DNA from: Onchocerca lupi
Lineage: Eukaryota; Nematoda; Chromadorea; Rhabditida; Onchocercidae
Assembly (NCBI GenBank): GCA_028564675.1
Contig: JAOVVO010000091.1
Span: 110,088-174,087, forward strand
DNA: 64,000 bases
Direction of reading: 5' to 3'
A program made the position numbers and the translations under genes. Numbering within the stretch: the first letter of the stretch is position 1; each line of letters opens with the position of its first letter. Positions 53,401 to 64,000 of this stretch are shown in pieces. The notes beneath the pieces were generated by a model. It did not search any database, was not told the origin of the DNA, and was given only the letters and a program-made list of their open reading frames with translations.

Positions 53401-55504
53401 TAAGAAGATACTGGAAATTTATATATTTTAAGTATAAATGAAAATGGTGATTCTCATTTTTGCATTTTGTATTATGCTGCAAAAGTAACATCTGAAGGAC
53501 AGGAAAGTAAGAAACTGTTTTTGAATTGCAAAAGAACGATCACTATTGCTAAAAGCTCAAAAAGTGTAAAGCATCAGTGATTTTTTTCAGTATAAGCGTT
53601 TTAAAAACAAGAATGTGTCTATGGCAGCACGAGCTATCATCACTTTATTTCGCGCTATCAATCCAAAGCTCTTACACAGGAAGGATCGGGGCAGGTCAGT
53701 ATGCTTAATAATATTTTTCAAGTTTTTGTTGTGATAAATTTTGTAATATCTTGGAATATTTTCAGACCAACAGAAACACTGAAAGATTTGAAAATAACTG
53801 AATTCGGTGCTGAACACCCGGAAGAATTTGTAGAAGGAGCAGAGTGCCTACCAATGGAAGTTGATGTACTTGATGCTGGCCTGGTATGCTAGTTTCCATG
53901 TTTGTCTCAGTACGTCTAAAGAAAGAGAGTGTTGCATTTTTTTATTATTCTTTATTTTTTTCAATAAAATTTGGTTTTGAACCTGAATGGAATTTCTCTA
54001 ATCAGCCTGAAACTTAAATTATCCCTTTTAGTTTTGTATGTATGCCATATTAGTTGTGCGACGATTTCTTAATGCAGTAACTACGTTCAAAATGATTTAT
54101 AGATATCTGTCATAATGTTAGGGTTTCATAATAATATCGTCCAAAATGATTGCCAGATGCAGAATGATGAAAGCGATGATACTGATTTTGATTTTGACAC
54201 GGAATTTGTTGAAAAAAGCTCATTGGACTTAGATGGAAGTGTGGATTCATTCAATAATTACTTAACTACTTGCGCGGACAATGAAAAATCTCCGAATAAG
54301 GCTATCTATGAAATGGTAATTTATTTCTGATAAAAATTCATATGTATCATCTATTAATAACACGGTTTACGTTATCTTTTTTTGTAGTTTTCAGTAAATA
54401 ATTCAACAGGACTAGATGAAAGAGAAAGTGATGAAGGAAATGAAAATTTTCCTCAACTATTGCTTTTATCTTTTATTTTTATTATCCAGAATTCTGTTTT
54501 AGTTCTTTTCTCAAATTAGCGAATTTCATGATTGATTACTAAATTAAGGCTTCACTAAATCATTATTGTAGAATAATCAGAAAATTACATTTTTTAAGAC
54601 GAAAGAGAAAGCGAGACAAATATGTGAAGCTCGAATCTTGACGCAAGACGATTTCTGCAAAATCAATGCTTTTCGTTTGAAACAACAGGTGGGATATGAT
54701 GGGAAGCGAAGGAACAATGATATAAAATTGGAAGAATTGGAAGAAACCATCGCCAAGTAATTTCTTTTATTTATTAGGTGCTTAGGAAGATGAAATACTA
54801 AGGATTGTTATGTTTGATGATAATTTGGGACAAAAGGAAAAGAATAGGATTTATTACCCAAAATTTGATTTTAAGATCTTCTTTATTAGATTAACGAGTT
54901 GAAGTATATTTCAATAGAACTAGGTTTTTTTTTTTTTTTTTTTTCAGTCGTATAGCTTGGGATTTCTTCGAACTTCAGTCATTCTAATATTTAATCAATA
55001 TTACTGCTATTAAATTTTAACAAGTTTACATTTGCATGGGTTTGTTAAGACAATACATATTGTAGGCGCAATGAAGAAAATGGCTTGACACGACTTAAAG
55101 ACATTGAAAAATTCCATAAGAAATTAAGAAAAGAAACGAAGGAAGAACGAATGGAAACGGTAAGAAAAGGTCGAGAGGGACGTCAGCAATTTGGAAAGCC
55201 TAAAAAAACGGTAATAATTGTGTTGGTCTTCTTAAGACCTGTATTTAACTTTAAACAAGATTAATAATTATAAAATATCTGATTTAAAGTATCGGATTTT
55301 CGTGAATATTGCGAAGAATTCCACAAATTATCATATGAATTTTAGGGAGATCATGTTGGACGCACGAATAGAGAACTAATGAAACGAAAAAATTTCCAAA
55401 TGGTGCGGCATAAACTGAGAGGAAAGAATCGCCAAAGGAGTTTTAAAGAACGACAAGAAAGCTTGCGGAAATATCTTTTGCGTCAAGCCGGTCGGAAGGT
55501 CTGA
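50423..55504 (+). CDS. SDAD1: SDA1/SDAD1, 60S ribosome biogenesis factor
   Basis: Fifteen exons: 50423-50467, 50917-51082, 51215-51285, 51460-51575, 51778-51922, 51985-52119 (or from 52048), 52385-52483, 52592-52915, 53098-53307, 53591-53694, 53766-53883, 54157-54315, 54572-54756, 55066-55210, 55346-55504; 726 or 705 residues (human 687). Matches along the human protein: RVAFCKALITLRNR, RKFICGSIKALIKKL, LRDAKTANALAECCLHKISR, IAAIKFFLGSLEDDASDDD, IRYIYDPQTFAERLFGLLES, IGIHKLQILSFYSYMHRFLQ, ACHELVPPDIVEQL, DRNTPEAMTVGLNTIREI, KDRGRPTETLKDL, then an acidic segment and the basic KLRGKNRQRSFKERQESL tail. SDA1 is a nucleolar/nuclear protein needed for pre-60S maturation and export. The exon-four intron uses a GC donor. 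The sixth acceptor is ambiguous. An acidic 54389-54440 stretch could be an extra exon but has no donor. Confidence 0.93.
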
Positions 55505-56219
55505 ATGAATACTTTGTTTTAATAATATGCTTGTCGCAGTTGTTAAAATAATTCTGAAATATGTCACGTCAATAAAATACACTTCATCAAGAAGATGCAA
55601 CTTGCATGCTGTAGACGGCATTCACATTTGTTGGGGGAAAAAATTCTAGTCGATTTATAATTTGTATTGTAGATTGGTTGGATTGGAAATTGCTATTGTG
55701 ACTCTCCTAGATCAGCTACAGGCTTTTTTGGGTGATGCAATATTATACACAAAGTCGCACTTATACAATACTAAAGAATAAATGAACAAAACACGGTAAA
55801 TATAAAAGATACTGACAGTTGTTTCCTTTTGAATTGTCGCTCGGGCTATCGTTGAAATCGTTTTTGATTTGAATTGGAACTGAACTGTCGCTGATACTGA
55901 TGCTGACTTTTTTCTGCTACGGAACAAACTGCTCCCCTTGGAGACACTGATGTAGAAGGGACTGATCTTGTTAAAGACGCTGATGTAGAGCGAACTGCTC
56001 GCGGTATTGAAGATGCCAATGTAGGTGGCTAAATTAACCTTGCTGCCCTCAAAGCTTCCTTTTTATATGGATCATTCTTGGTATTGATAATGAGCAGAGG
56101 ATCACAACAGAGTTATGCAAAAGACTAAATATGAGGACTAAGGATGGACGATTCTCAGTAGCTTAAGCGCTTGTAACATTCCTGACAGTCGTCACATCCC
56201 AAAATTTCACACGATGCCC

Positions 56220-56405
56220 GTAAGCTATCTTAGCAAATCGGAAGATGAGAGAATAAAGGCCTTTGTGCCCAGATTAGATAAGCGACTCATATGTGTGAGA
56301 AATATTACAAATTTCTCCTATAAATATTACTTGAATTATTTCGTTTTTATTGATATTACGAATATTTTGGTTTTATCGACTTTTGGTGTGATGTTCCGAC
56401 CTATC
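56220..56405 (+). repeat. Dispersed repeat family, copy A
   Basis: Begins AGCTATCTTAGCAAATCGGA and includes GAGAAATATTACAAATTTCT, then TTATTTCG and TTTTGGTTTTATCGAC. Closely similar sequences occur inverted at 58780-58925 and direct at 59480-59630. Probably part of a retroelement terminal region. Confidence 0.65.
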
Positions 56406-57350
56406 TTCTCTTCTCAAGTTCAATGGAATATGCGATAATACTTTCCTTGCTGGTCGTTTGTTCATCACTATTGTCATTTTATCCCTTCTCGAGTTTTATA
56501 AAAAATAAGACTAGAATTTTATTTTAATAGATGATTGGAAGATTTAAAAAAATCAGCTTAACTAATAAATGCTTAAGAAATACAAGTCAAAGGTCCCTTT
56601 AGAACATTCTGCTTTTCTATCTCCATCCTTCAATGTTTTTGCTGTGAATTCGACTTTTTCAGAAGACTCTTTAAAAGCTTTCTTTTGTTGTTCCTGCTGT
56701 GCGTCCGAATGTCCTGATATAAAGTTAGTACTGCAAGGAACGATTGCCGCGAATATGTCATCCTAGATAAATCACTTTTCAATTTTTCGAAGTTTTTGAG
56801 CATGCCAATCTAGTGACTGGTCTGTTTCGTTCTCTATATTAGAGATGGCTATAATAAATATGAAAAACATTGTATAATGATCAAATAAAAATTAAAGCAA
56901 TGAAGAACTGATAAAAGGTAAGTAAAATAAATTAAGGACGTGCCGAATAAAATAACAAAAATCAAAGCAAACTATACCTTTCCTAGAGAAAAAGAATAAA
57001 TGAAATCAAGATAATAATTATGTATAATCGAGAGAGATAAAATCTAGCAGTTGATGTCATGAATAATTTCTGAGTTCGTGAGCGATGTCGTTCAGTAGTT
57101 AATACCGCCAGTGAATCCAATCGAGTCGAATTGAATTTTGTAGTGGAGTCGAAGTAGATTGAATTACAGAACTGAATTGTAGATTTCACACCGAATAATA
57201 CGATTTAATTTTTGAGACCGGGAAGAAGAGACACTATACGATTTTATTTTGAAGATTAGGAAGGAAGGACACTTTTACTTGATACAACCAAATTTATATC
57301 TTTTTAGATGGGAGTGGTTTAGTTGTTAGAAACTGAAGTGAATGGGTATG

Positions 57351-57438
57351 TGTTAATCATGGGAAGCTGTTAGGGCTAAAAAACAATAAGCATTGTTAAT
57401 CATGAGAACCTGTTAAGGCTAAAAAAAACAATAAGCAT
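57351..57438 (+). repeat. Two-copy 43-bp tandem repeat
   Basis: The unit TGTTAATCATGGGAAGCTGT...ACAATAAGCAT at 57351-57393 is repeated from 57394 with a few changes. A looser duplication follows: GAGAAGCTAAATGATTTACA near 57440 reappears as GAAAAGCTGAATGATTGACA near 57612, and two copies of a CCTTTRTGATTRAAAA block lie between. Confidence 0.75.
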
Positions 57439-58779
57439 GAGAGAAGCTAAATGATTTACAACACCAGTTACATTGTTTACAATGAGAATTGAATATTGGA
57501 AACAATGGAAGCAATTGACAGTAAAATGTAATTCCTTTATGATTGAAAACCAAAGAAAGGAATAAATATGAGGTTCCTTTGTGATTAAAAACAAAGGAAG
57601 GAATAAACATGAGAAAAGCTGAATGATTGACAACACTAGTTACATTTTTTACAATAAGAATTTAGCGTTTGATAGGAGCTTCGCGATATCGAATTCGCGA
57701 CAGTTGATGATGTTAAGAAAAATACATTGCAACTTTTTCAAATCTATTGCCAAACAGATATCGCGATCATTGTTACTGATGTCTGCAGAATGAAATAGAA
57801 AGATATCGTTGAATCCATTTGGTTTCTTAGTTCTTTACAATTATCTACGCTTTATTCATATTATTGCCTCAATTCCTCATTTTCTTCTTTTTTCACTTCT
57901 GTGTCGAACTGTGGACCTGACTTTTTTATTATGTCCGGAAAAAGCCAGTATGATCCAATGGATCTCTTGAAAGAAAAGTTATCTGCTTCGGAAAGTTTTT
58001 GCGGATCTTTCATTCAAGTGCAAAGCAAATGCTTTTATTGCGGGATGGAATCTGTAAATGACAGTAAAATTCGTAGTGTCGGGGAAAGATCTTGTAAATT
58101 GGATCTTTTTGCTACTGTGACTTCGCTATGTCGATAACTGCCTTCATTATCTTCTACGATCTTGTACATGACAATAATCATTATTTTTTTTATATAATAT
58201 TGTACGATATCGCACTTGCAATAATGAGAAAATGAACAATTAAATATAAAATAGATTAGTAAATATTGTCGCACTTTTTTTTTTTGTAATTGTGTTTCTC
58301 CTTTCGCTTTGTCATTTTTGTTGCTTCTGCTCCTACACCACTGTCGATCAACTGCTGAATTGTACTCCTGATGAACTATTGCTCGTGTTAAATTGTCAAA
58401 TTGCAGCTTCTGTTACCGTCTTTGAAACTTAATTCCAACTGAACTGTTTTGGATCGAAGTCCTTACCTTTTAATTCCTTCTGAATTCCTCCTCTTTGAGG
58501 TAAGTATCGATTTCTGGCCGAAATGCTCCTCTTCTTTTGGTGATTAACTTATTTGAGTTCTAGCTGTCGGGAAAGTTCTTCACGTTGTGACATAGACAGA
58601 TCCTGGAGAGAAAACTTTTACTAATTGGCGGAGGATTGATTCTTCGTCTCCATTATAAGATAAAAAAAAGTCAAACAACATCACGATTACAGTTGATCGC
58701 CCGGTTGTGGTAGAGATGGATTGAATTGGAGAGCAGTGGTTGTTGAGTGGAATGAGTTGCATAACTTGAGTGAAAAACT

Positions 58780-58925
58780 TGTTGGTAAAACCGAAATATC
58801 GACGTAGTGCAAGTACTGTTTATAGGAAATTTGTAATATTTCTCAGACGAGTCACTTATCCACATCTCGGCACAATGGCCTTTGTTCTCCCATTTTCCGA
58901 TCTGCTAATAGAGCTCATATGCATA
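58780..58925 (-). repeat. Dispersed repeat family, copy C (inverted)
   Basis: On the minus strand: AGCTCTATTAGCAGATCGGA, then AACAAAGGCCATTGTGCC, GAGAAATATTACAAATTTCC and ATATTTCGGTTTTACC, parallel to copy A along about 140 bp. Confidence 0.65.
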
Positions 58926-59139
58926 GTTTAAAATGTAAATCATGTTAAGCGTTTGAAATGTTGCAAAGACTGAAGTTTGTGTGCTTTGTTTAAAATATTG
59001 TAAACATTGTTTATATCTTATCCTTTGTCCTCATAACCAACCTTTTGTATGATCAATGTGTTGCAAGCCTTAAGGATTATCCACATAAAAAGGAGCTTTT
59101 CGAATCTACATGGTTAATGTCTGTATCTTCAATGGGAGC

Positions 59140-59225
59140 AGTGTCTTCGAATCAGTATCAGCGGCAGTTCAGTTGCAGTTCAATTTCGAAGAAGGTTTCG
59201 ACGGCAGCATGAACGATAATTCGGT
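59140..59225 (+). repeat. Second dispersed repeat, partner of 55840-55930
   Basis: AATCAGTATCAGCGGCAGTT followed by CAGTTGCAGTTCAATT is the reverse-complement counterpart of the stretch at 55850-55920 (CATCAGTATCAGCGACAGTT when read on the minus strand). The two copies flank the interval that holds copies A and C of the other repeat. Confidence 0.55.
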
Positions 59226-59479
59226 AAAAGCAACAGCTATAGTAAGCGGAAAGATAAAGACTGGCAGAAAGGAAAGTATGACAACTTGAGCATTGAAACG
59301 ACTGCTAATGTTTTTTATTATTTACCGTGATTATTCATTTAATCCTATTATATAAGCGCGATATTGTGTTTAATGTCGTATAAACCCAATGAAGATTATT
59401 ATTGACTTAGCCGAGCTACAGTAACAAGAAAATCTCCAATTCAACCAGACTAAGCTGAAACTGATTGAGTGGATTGAAA

Positions 59480-59630
59480 GGATGAGAGCAAAGATCTACC
59501 GAGAAGTGAATAAATAATTCATTTGCCTGAGAAATATTACAAATTTCTGCTATAAAGAATATTTTGATTATTTCGTTATATTCGTATTATAAAATATTTC
59601 GGTTTTACCGACTATAGCATGTCGTTTCAT
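59480..59630 (+). repeat. Dispersed repeat family, copy B
   Basis: GAGAAATATTACAAATTTCT, TTATTTCGTTATATTCG and AATATTTCGGTTTTACCGAC match copies A and C. The stretch before it is more diverged and overlaps the small gag-like frame ending in TAA at 59515. Confidence 0.6.
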
Positions 59631-61864
59631 GATTGACTAATCTCATCTCGCTAATCTGTGGATCAGGAAATGTCTGCAGCACATGTTCATCTTTTTAACC
59701 CTTTGATCTTTTTGATTTGGCTATTTTAACATTCTTATATGCAACTGACTACATCTTTTCGGCTTCTCCAACATTTTTTCGCTGTTTGGCCCTTTAATAT
59801 TCCTATATATAACTAATTATATTTTTTTTGCTTTGCCCTAGTACTGAGTTCCATATTTTATGATAAATTTACGGACATAGCTTCAAAGCCTGGATTGGCA
59901 GTGTTACTGGTTATATCATTATTGTCTTCTCTTATTTAGAGAAATGATTTTGAAACATGTAGATTCCATTCGTTAAAAACCTTTAATAAACTATTATAAC
60001 ATAGTAATTTAACATCCATCGAAATAATGAAAAAATCATGTAAATGCATGCACTTTTTCTGAGCTCAATTTTCTCAACATTTTGAAAACTAACATTAATG
60101 ATGAGGTTTTCTGAGGAAAGATAGTTTTGTGCGCTATTCTGATTCTATTGAACAAAAGTAGAGAAGCAGCTTTCAGTTGATCAGGTAAAATTTTCATGTT
60201 TTTTCTAGATTTTTTCACAAAATACGAGTTATTAACGATGTTTTAAAATTATTTCAAAGAAGAAACCTCCTCTGCATTTATCATATTAGTTACAAAGCGC
60301 TGGAAAAAATGAAACAGCTTATCTTATATTAGCTGGCAGTTATTGTTGAATTTTGAAGTGTAATGTTTATCACGAATAGTTGAACTCGAGAAAGAAAAAT
60401 GCAAGAGATCAAATTATTTACCTGAGGCATTCGATAATCATCATTATGGTTTCATGAAATTGTTAAAGGATATGTAATTTATTTGCTAATTTTTGCGAAG
60501 AATGTGCTTTCCGCATTTGTATCTACATTTATCCATCGATCTGCTGCTGCGATACAGATATCCAGGAATCAGATGTATTGTCGAAGACTTTTTTAATGCG
60601 TTTTAACTCTTTGCTATCAAATAGTTCACTCTAATTGTTTTCAATTCCTCAAATAAATTCTATGCTTTTCTGAGAAAAAAATCGTTCTATCGAGGAAGAA
60701 AATGATGAAAACAATATCATTACATTATAAATGTATGAAGGAAAAGGAATGTTGGATGAATTGATTAAAACTTTTAAGTTGCTGAAGTATTGATTCTTGG
60801 TGTTTGTTTCAATAATTGATATTTTAAGAACTGTTCTTTAGTTGAAAGAGGATAAAGAATATATATAAATATGTTTAGTTTTTTGGGAGCACCGCTATCG
60901 GTTTGTAAGTTATTTTTTTGTTTTGTATAAGAATACGGAGATTTGCATAAGGTATTTCGTTTCTCATGTTTGCCAGAATAGAGCGTTTTTGGCACTTCTT
61001 TGTTTAGAACAAAGTTCGAATTTTCTTTTATGTTTAAAATGAAATTTATTTGAATGATTTTGTTTAAACTGCTCAGTTACATTGTTTAATATTGTTACCG
61101 CAGCTATTTGGAAAAGAATGTTAACACACAGGAAAATTAATTGTGGAAAAAGGCAATTAATTGTCCGTCATTTTCATCATATGATGTTATAAGATCGTCA
61201 GTGATATTGTGAATGACCATTTGTGTTAAATTAATAAATTTCAATCTTCGATGCATTGAGCAACATTTAGTGATAGTAATTTCAGTACAATCAATTTTCA
61301 ATTTCAAAAAGATTTGCAATCCTTCTATCATGCAACAACCCAATTTTACTTGTTACACAATTTGATTTTTTCCATTTTATTATATTTCCATTTTCCATTC
61401 CTTTCTATCACTTCAGGTGGAACAAAAAATGTTTGGAAAATATAAGACGAAGAAACTGAACGAGACATTTCACATATAATACGACTGGAAAAGGTAAGCA
61501 GAAATAATTTGTTAAAATAAAATATGCACTGATTTGTCTGATGGGAAAATAATCGAAATCTTTGTTATGAGGGAAGAAAATTTGAAAAATTCGAAATTTT
61601 GTTTATTTGAATGCAAAATGCACAATCATAATCAAAATTGTCTTTTTATACTGTTCGCTGCTTTTTTCTGCTCTGAATTAATAATCTAATCAGAAAACAA
61701 CCCCTATTTCAAGTAAATCCTTTAAGATTCGAAGTTGTCGCTGAAATCGCGAGGAGCACAAGGAAATAAGTGATTCTTGATTTTCAAATGATTTGTTAAT
61801 CTTATTGGATGTGAATATGTTTCTTTGTTTATAGGTCAAGTGGCTTTGTAACTTTATTCTTTGT

Positions 61865-62210
61865 TGTAGCCAAGGTCACGCGCCAAAAAAGACGCGCTCT
61901 CATGCGCTAAAGATGGCGCCTTATTGTAGATCAAATTTTAGCGGGATCCTCCCTCTATAAATAAGAAGAGGGTCCTGACCATAGGATCATTTTCGAAAGA
62001 TGTGCTCCCGGGATCGGTTGGATTATGTTATCATCTAAGAATTGTGCTTTTGGTCGGCTGATATTTTAAATTATTTCGTACGTGTTGTATCATCAATTTT
62101 CGTTATAATAGTTTAATTACGCAGATTTGAGGCATCGAGAACAATGCAATAAGAAACAAGATCTCAATAACTGTCACGGTTAAAAAGATCCGCGGCAGAA
62201 GTATTTAGTC
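61865..62210 (+). repeat. LTR-like GC-richer block with TATA box
   Basis: A sharp change in composition: GTAGCCAAGGTCACGCGCC, AAGACGCGCTCTCATGCGC, AGATGGCGCC, then TTTTAGCGGGATCCTCCC followed at once by CTATAAATAAG, a TATA box, and GGGATCGGTTGG downstream. The order (GC-rich upstream block, TATA, transcribed part) looks like a solo LTR or a stray promoter. No target-site duplication or second LTR was found. Confidence 0.35.
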
Positions 62211-62596
62211 TCAGCAATTTGTAATTTTGTATTTTTGTTGAGTTTGTATTGTTAATTGGTGTTATTTGATCTTTTTACTCTTGATTTACTTCTTGTATCA
62301 TGCATGAGGTTTCAAATTTGATGTTTTTAAGTTCAAAACGTGAAATAAATGCCAATTCTTAATAATGCTTTTGTAATTTTTTGATTTTTATTGATTTTGT
62401 AATATGCGGAAATTGCAATTTGTAATTCGTTGCTAATTATCGTCCCATCTTTTCTGTCTTCCCAATCAGCAACAAATTTTGCGTGTTAAGAGTTTAGTGC
62501 ATGTGAAATAAAAGATTGCTATGTTTTATTAGACATTAATATAAACGAGCAAAGCAGAAAGTAGAAGCCTTCAGGGACAGATATCTTTTATTGATA

Positions 62597-63367
62597 TTAT
62601 TGTTTCCCAAAGATAAGCCCCAATATACCACCGATACCAGCACCCAGTTGTGCTAAAATTCCACCTGCTCCTCCCCTGAAAATATGATAATTGAATGATA
62701 AAGCGCAGAAGAGTGGATCTCTAGGGGTCAATATTAGATGAAACTAATACACAGTAGAGTCTTCATTGGGATTGCGAGATTCATCCTTGCGGTCGACTGA
62801 AAATTACATTCCGCATTTCGCCATATACAAGCTCACTCCACTCAAGACTTTGAAAGGAAATTACTTACCTTACAGACAAAAAGCAGAGTGAAAGAGAAAC
62901 TTTGTTGATGATCAGAAAATGTTAATTATGTTAACTAACTAAACCATTAATTCAAATTTGTCATAAGTCAATCTCATATTGTATTTTCACGCTCAGTAAC
63001 TTATAAAAATATCGATTGATATTATTGTTTGTATTAGAAGATTCAAATAAAACTGAATTGATTTAAACTGTAAAAATTTATTGAAAATTTAGAAAGAATA
63101 AACTTACAAGCCGAAGCCTACAATGTTAGAAGGGAAAATTCCCACTGAATAGGTAGTAGTTTTCCGTACAGGAGTAATAGGAAAAGAGTGAGGTCCAGAG
63201 TAATAATTAGGATTATAGTAATAGTAGTAGTAATAGTAATAGTAATAGTAATAATCGTAAAGGTTATAGTTAGAATTATAGTTAGAGTTAGAATTGTAAG
63301 GATAATGTTGCGAATACACAACACATGCTACCATGAATACCAGAAACAGAATGGTAAGGAAGCTCAT
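62597..63367 (-). CDS. Small secreted tyrosine-rich protein
   Basis: Two exons, 63367-63108 and 62675-62597, join in phase to 112 residues. The first encodes a signal peptide (MSFLTILFLVFMVACVVYSQ), an Asn/Ser/Tyr segment, an uninterrupted run of 13 tyrosines written mostly as TAT/TAC, and a NPNYYSGPHSFPITPVRKT segment. The second encodes GGAGGILAQLGAGIGGILGL then IFGKQ and stop, a Gly-hydrophobic tail. I know no named family. The composition resembles nematode cuticle-associated or small secreted defence-type peptides. An upstream in-frame ATG at 63409 would put 14 residues before the signal peptide and is less likely. A 45-bp exon-like piece at 62801-62757 (DRKDESRNPNEDST) has splice sites but the wrong phase for these exons. 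Confidence 0.65.
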
Positions 63368-64000
63368 CGTATTACTGTCAGATGTTGATGATTTTCTGTA
63401 AAGATGCATCTATTAATTTGGAGGAAAAGAAATTTTAAAGCGTTCTGAAAATAGAATGTATTTTAAACCTGTACATCAATAAATCTTTGTATCCTAATGT
63501 TTCTTCATTGGATAAGTTCAGCTAATTCTTATCATAAATAATCTCAAGCGACAATAAATTTCTCCGGCATTATTAAAATACACCTGAAGTCCAGAACTAC
63601 GATGTGTGGGAGATTTAATTAAAAAATAACCCAAAATTCGTACTTGAACAGCATCTTATGAAAAAGCAAAATATTTTTGAGAAATAATTTTAATGTCATT
63701 TAAAGTAACATTCCCTTGGAACAAGTTTCATTCACCTGTAAAAAAAAAAAAAAGGATGAGAATTGTATGATGGAGTGGCATTATTCAATTCCGCGTAAGA
63801 AAAACATATTTGTGTTTGGCTGTGAAAATTAAATAGTAAGAAAAGTTAAATAGAGCTAAACATTAAAATCACTCTGCGTACAATATTTTGGATTGTGATA
63901 ACTGACATAAAGTTTATTTAAATGATTTTGCATCTTTTAACTGACATGGATCAATGATTATTTAAAAAAAGGATTTTAAGGCTCGGAAAAACTTATTTGC
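63368..64000. other. Upstream flank of the tyrosine-rich gene
   Basis: AT-rich, no exon seen to the window end. A poly(A) run lies at 63739-63753. Confidence 0.4.

Larger units (their letters stand above)
55505..62596. other. Repeat-rich region without an intact gene
   Basis: About 7 kb made of dispersed and tandem repeats, listed below. Short frames with protein-like composition occur but are broken: minus 56764-56580 (DDIFAAIVPCSTNFISG...), minus 56025-55712 (Ser/Thr-rich), plus 57901-58137, and plus 59413-59515 (KLKLIEWIERMRAKIYREVN, gag-like). They may be remnants of a retroelement. No polymerase, integrase or protease motif was seen. Confidence 0.45.

Noticed and set aside
62757..62801. 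Middle exon (DRKDESRNPNEDST) for the tyrosine-rich gene
   Set aside because: Its phase does not fit the first exon and would produce a stop; the direct join works. It could be a cryptic or alternative exon.
63118..63388. Ile/Thr-rich minus frame and Val/Ile-rich plus frame
   Set aside because: Other-frame readings of the tyrosine microsatellite; the frame with the signal peptide and in-phase second exon is the gene.
1..64000. Endosymbiont (Wolbachia-type) insertions or CRISPR arrays
   Set aside because: No bacterial-like uninterrupted genes, no regularly spaced repeats.

Overview
The window looks like nuclear DNA of a nematode, most likely a spirurid/filarial-type worm. It is AT-rich (roughly 70% by eye). 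Its genes are split into many short exons by introns of about 60-800 bp with TTTTCAG/TTTAG acceptors, and the recognisable proteins are divergent animal orthologues. Nothing bacterial, plasmid-like or CRISPR-like is present. I built gene models by hand, joining exons only where splice sites and reading phase agree; phases close for every multi-exon model except where stated.

Layout: (1) 1-1431, minus strand: N-terminal exons of a DTL/CDT2 WD40 protein, cut by the window edge. (2) 1658-2077: a complete 420-bp non-autonomous Helitron. (3) 5843-11679, plus strand: three genes in a row with gaps of 569 and 376 bp (a TMEM86/YhhN-like membrane protein, an unrecognised multi-pass membrane protein, and ALG14), a possible operon of endomembrane genes. 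(4) 12493-15111: a decayed Helitron with recognisable Rep/helicase N-terminal coding sequence, followed by an inverted Helitron end and a cluster of inverted repeats up to 15783. (5) 18432-23864, minus: a 15-exon ZNF277 orthologue (611 aa). (6) 23865-39663: a 15.8-kb stretch without a convincing exon, carrying inverted repeats and simple repeats. (7) 39664-41394, plus: a Ly6/uPAR-fold, probably surface-anchored, 10-cysteine protein. (8) 42418-49968, minus: an 18-exon TELO2/CLK-2 orthologue (about 796 aa), head-to-head across 454 bp with (9) 50423-55504, plus: a 15-exon SDA1/SDAD1 orthologue (705 or 726 aa). (10) 55505-62596: repeat-rich DNA with three copies of one dispersed repeat, tandem duplications and an LTR-like GC-richer block. 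(11) 62597-63367, minus: a two-exon secreted tyrosine-rich small protein.

The conserved genes are housekeeping: replication licensing turnover (CDT2), PIKK maturation and DNA damage response (TELO2), 60S ribosome export (SDA1), a zinc-finger protein linked to ribosomal protein uS5 and chromatin (ZNF277), and N-glycan precursor synthesis (ALG14). The more unusual items are two GC-AG introns with the same 10-nt donor, a TMEM86-family protein that seems to lack both conserved aspartates, bistable three-segment inverted repeats beside the Helitron, an unrecognised multi-pass membrane gene, and the tyrosine-run secreted protein. I did not find a clearly new multi-gene system.
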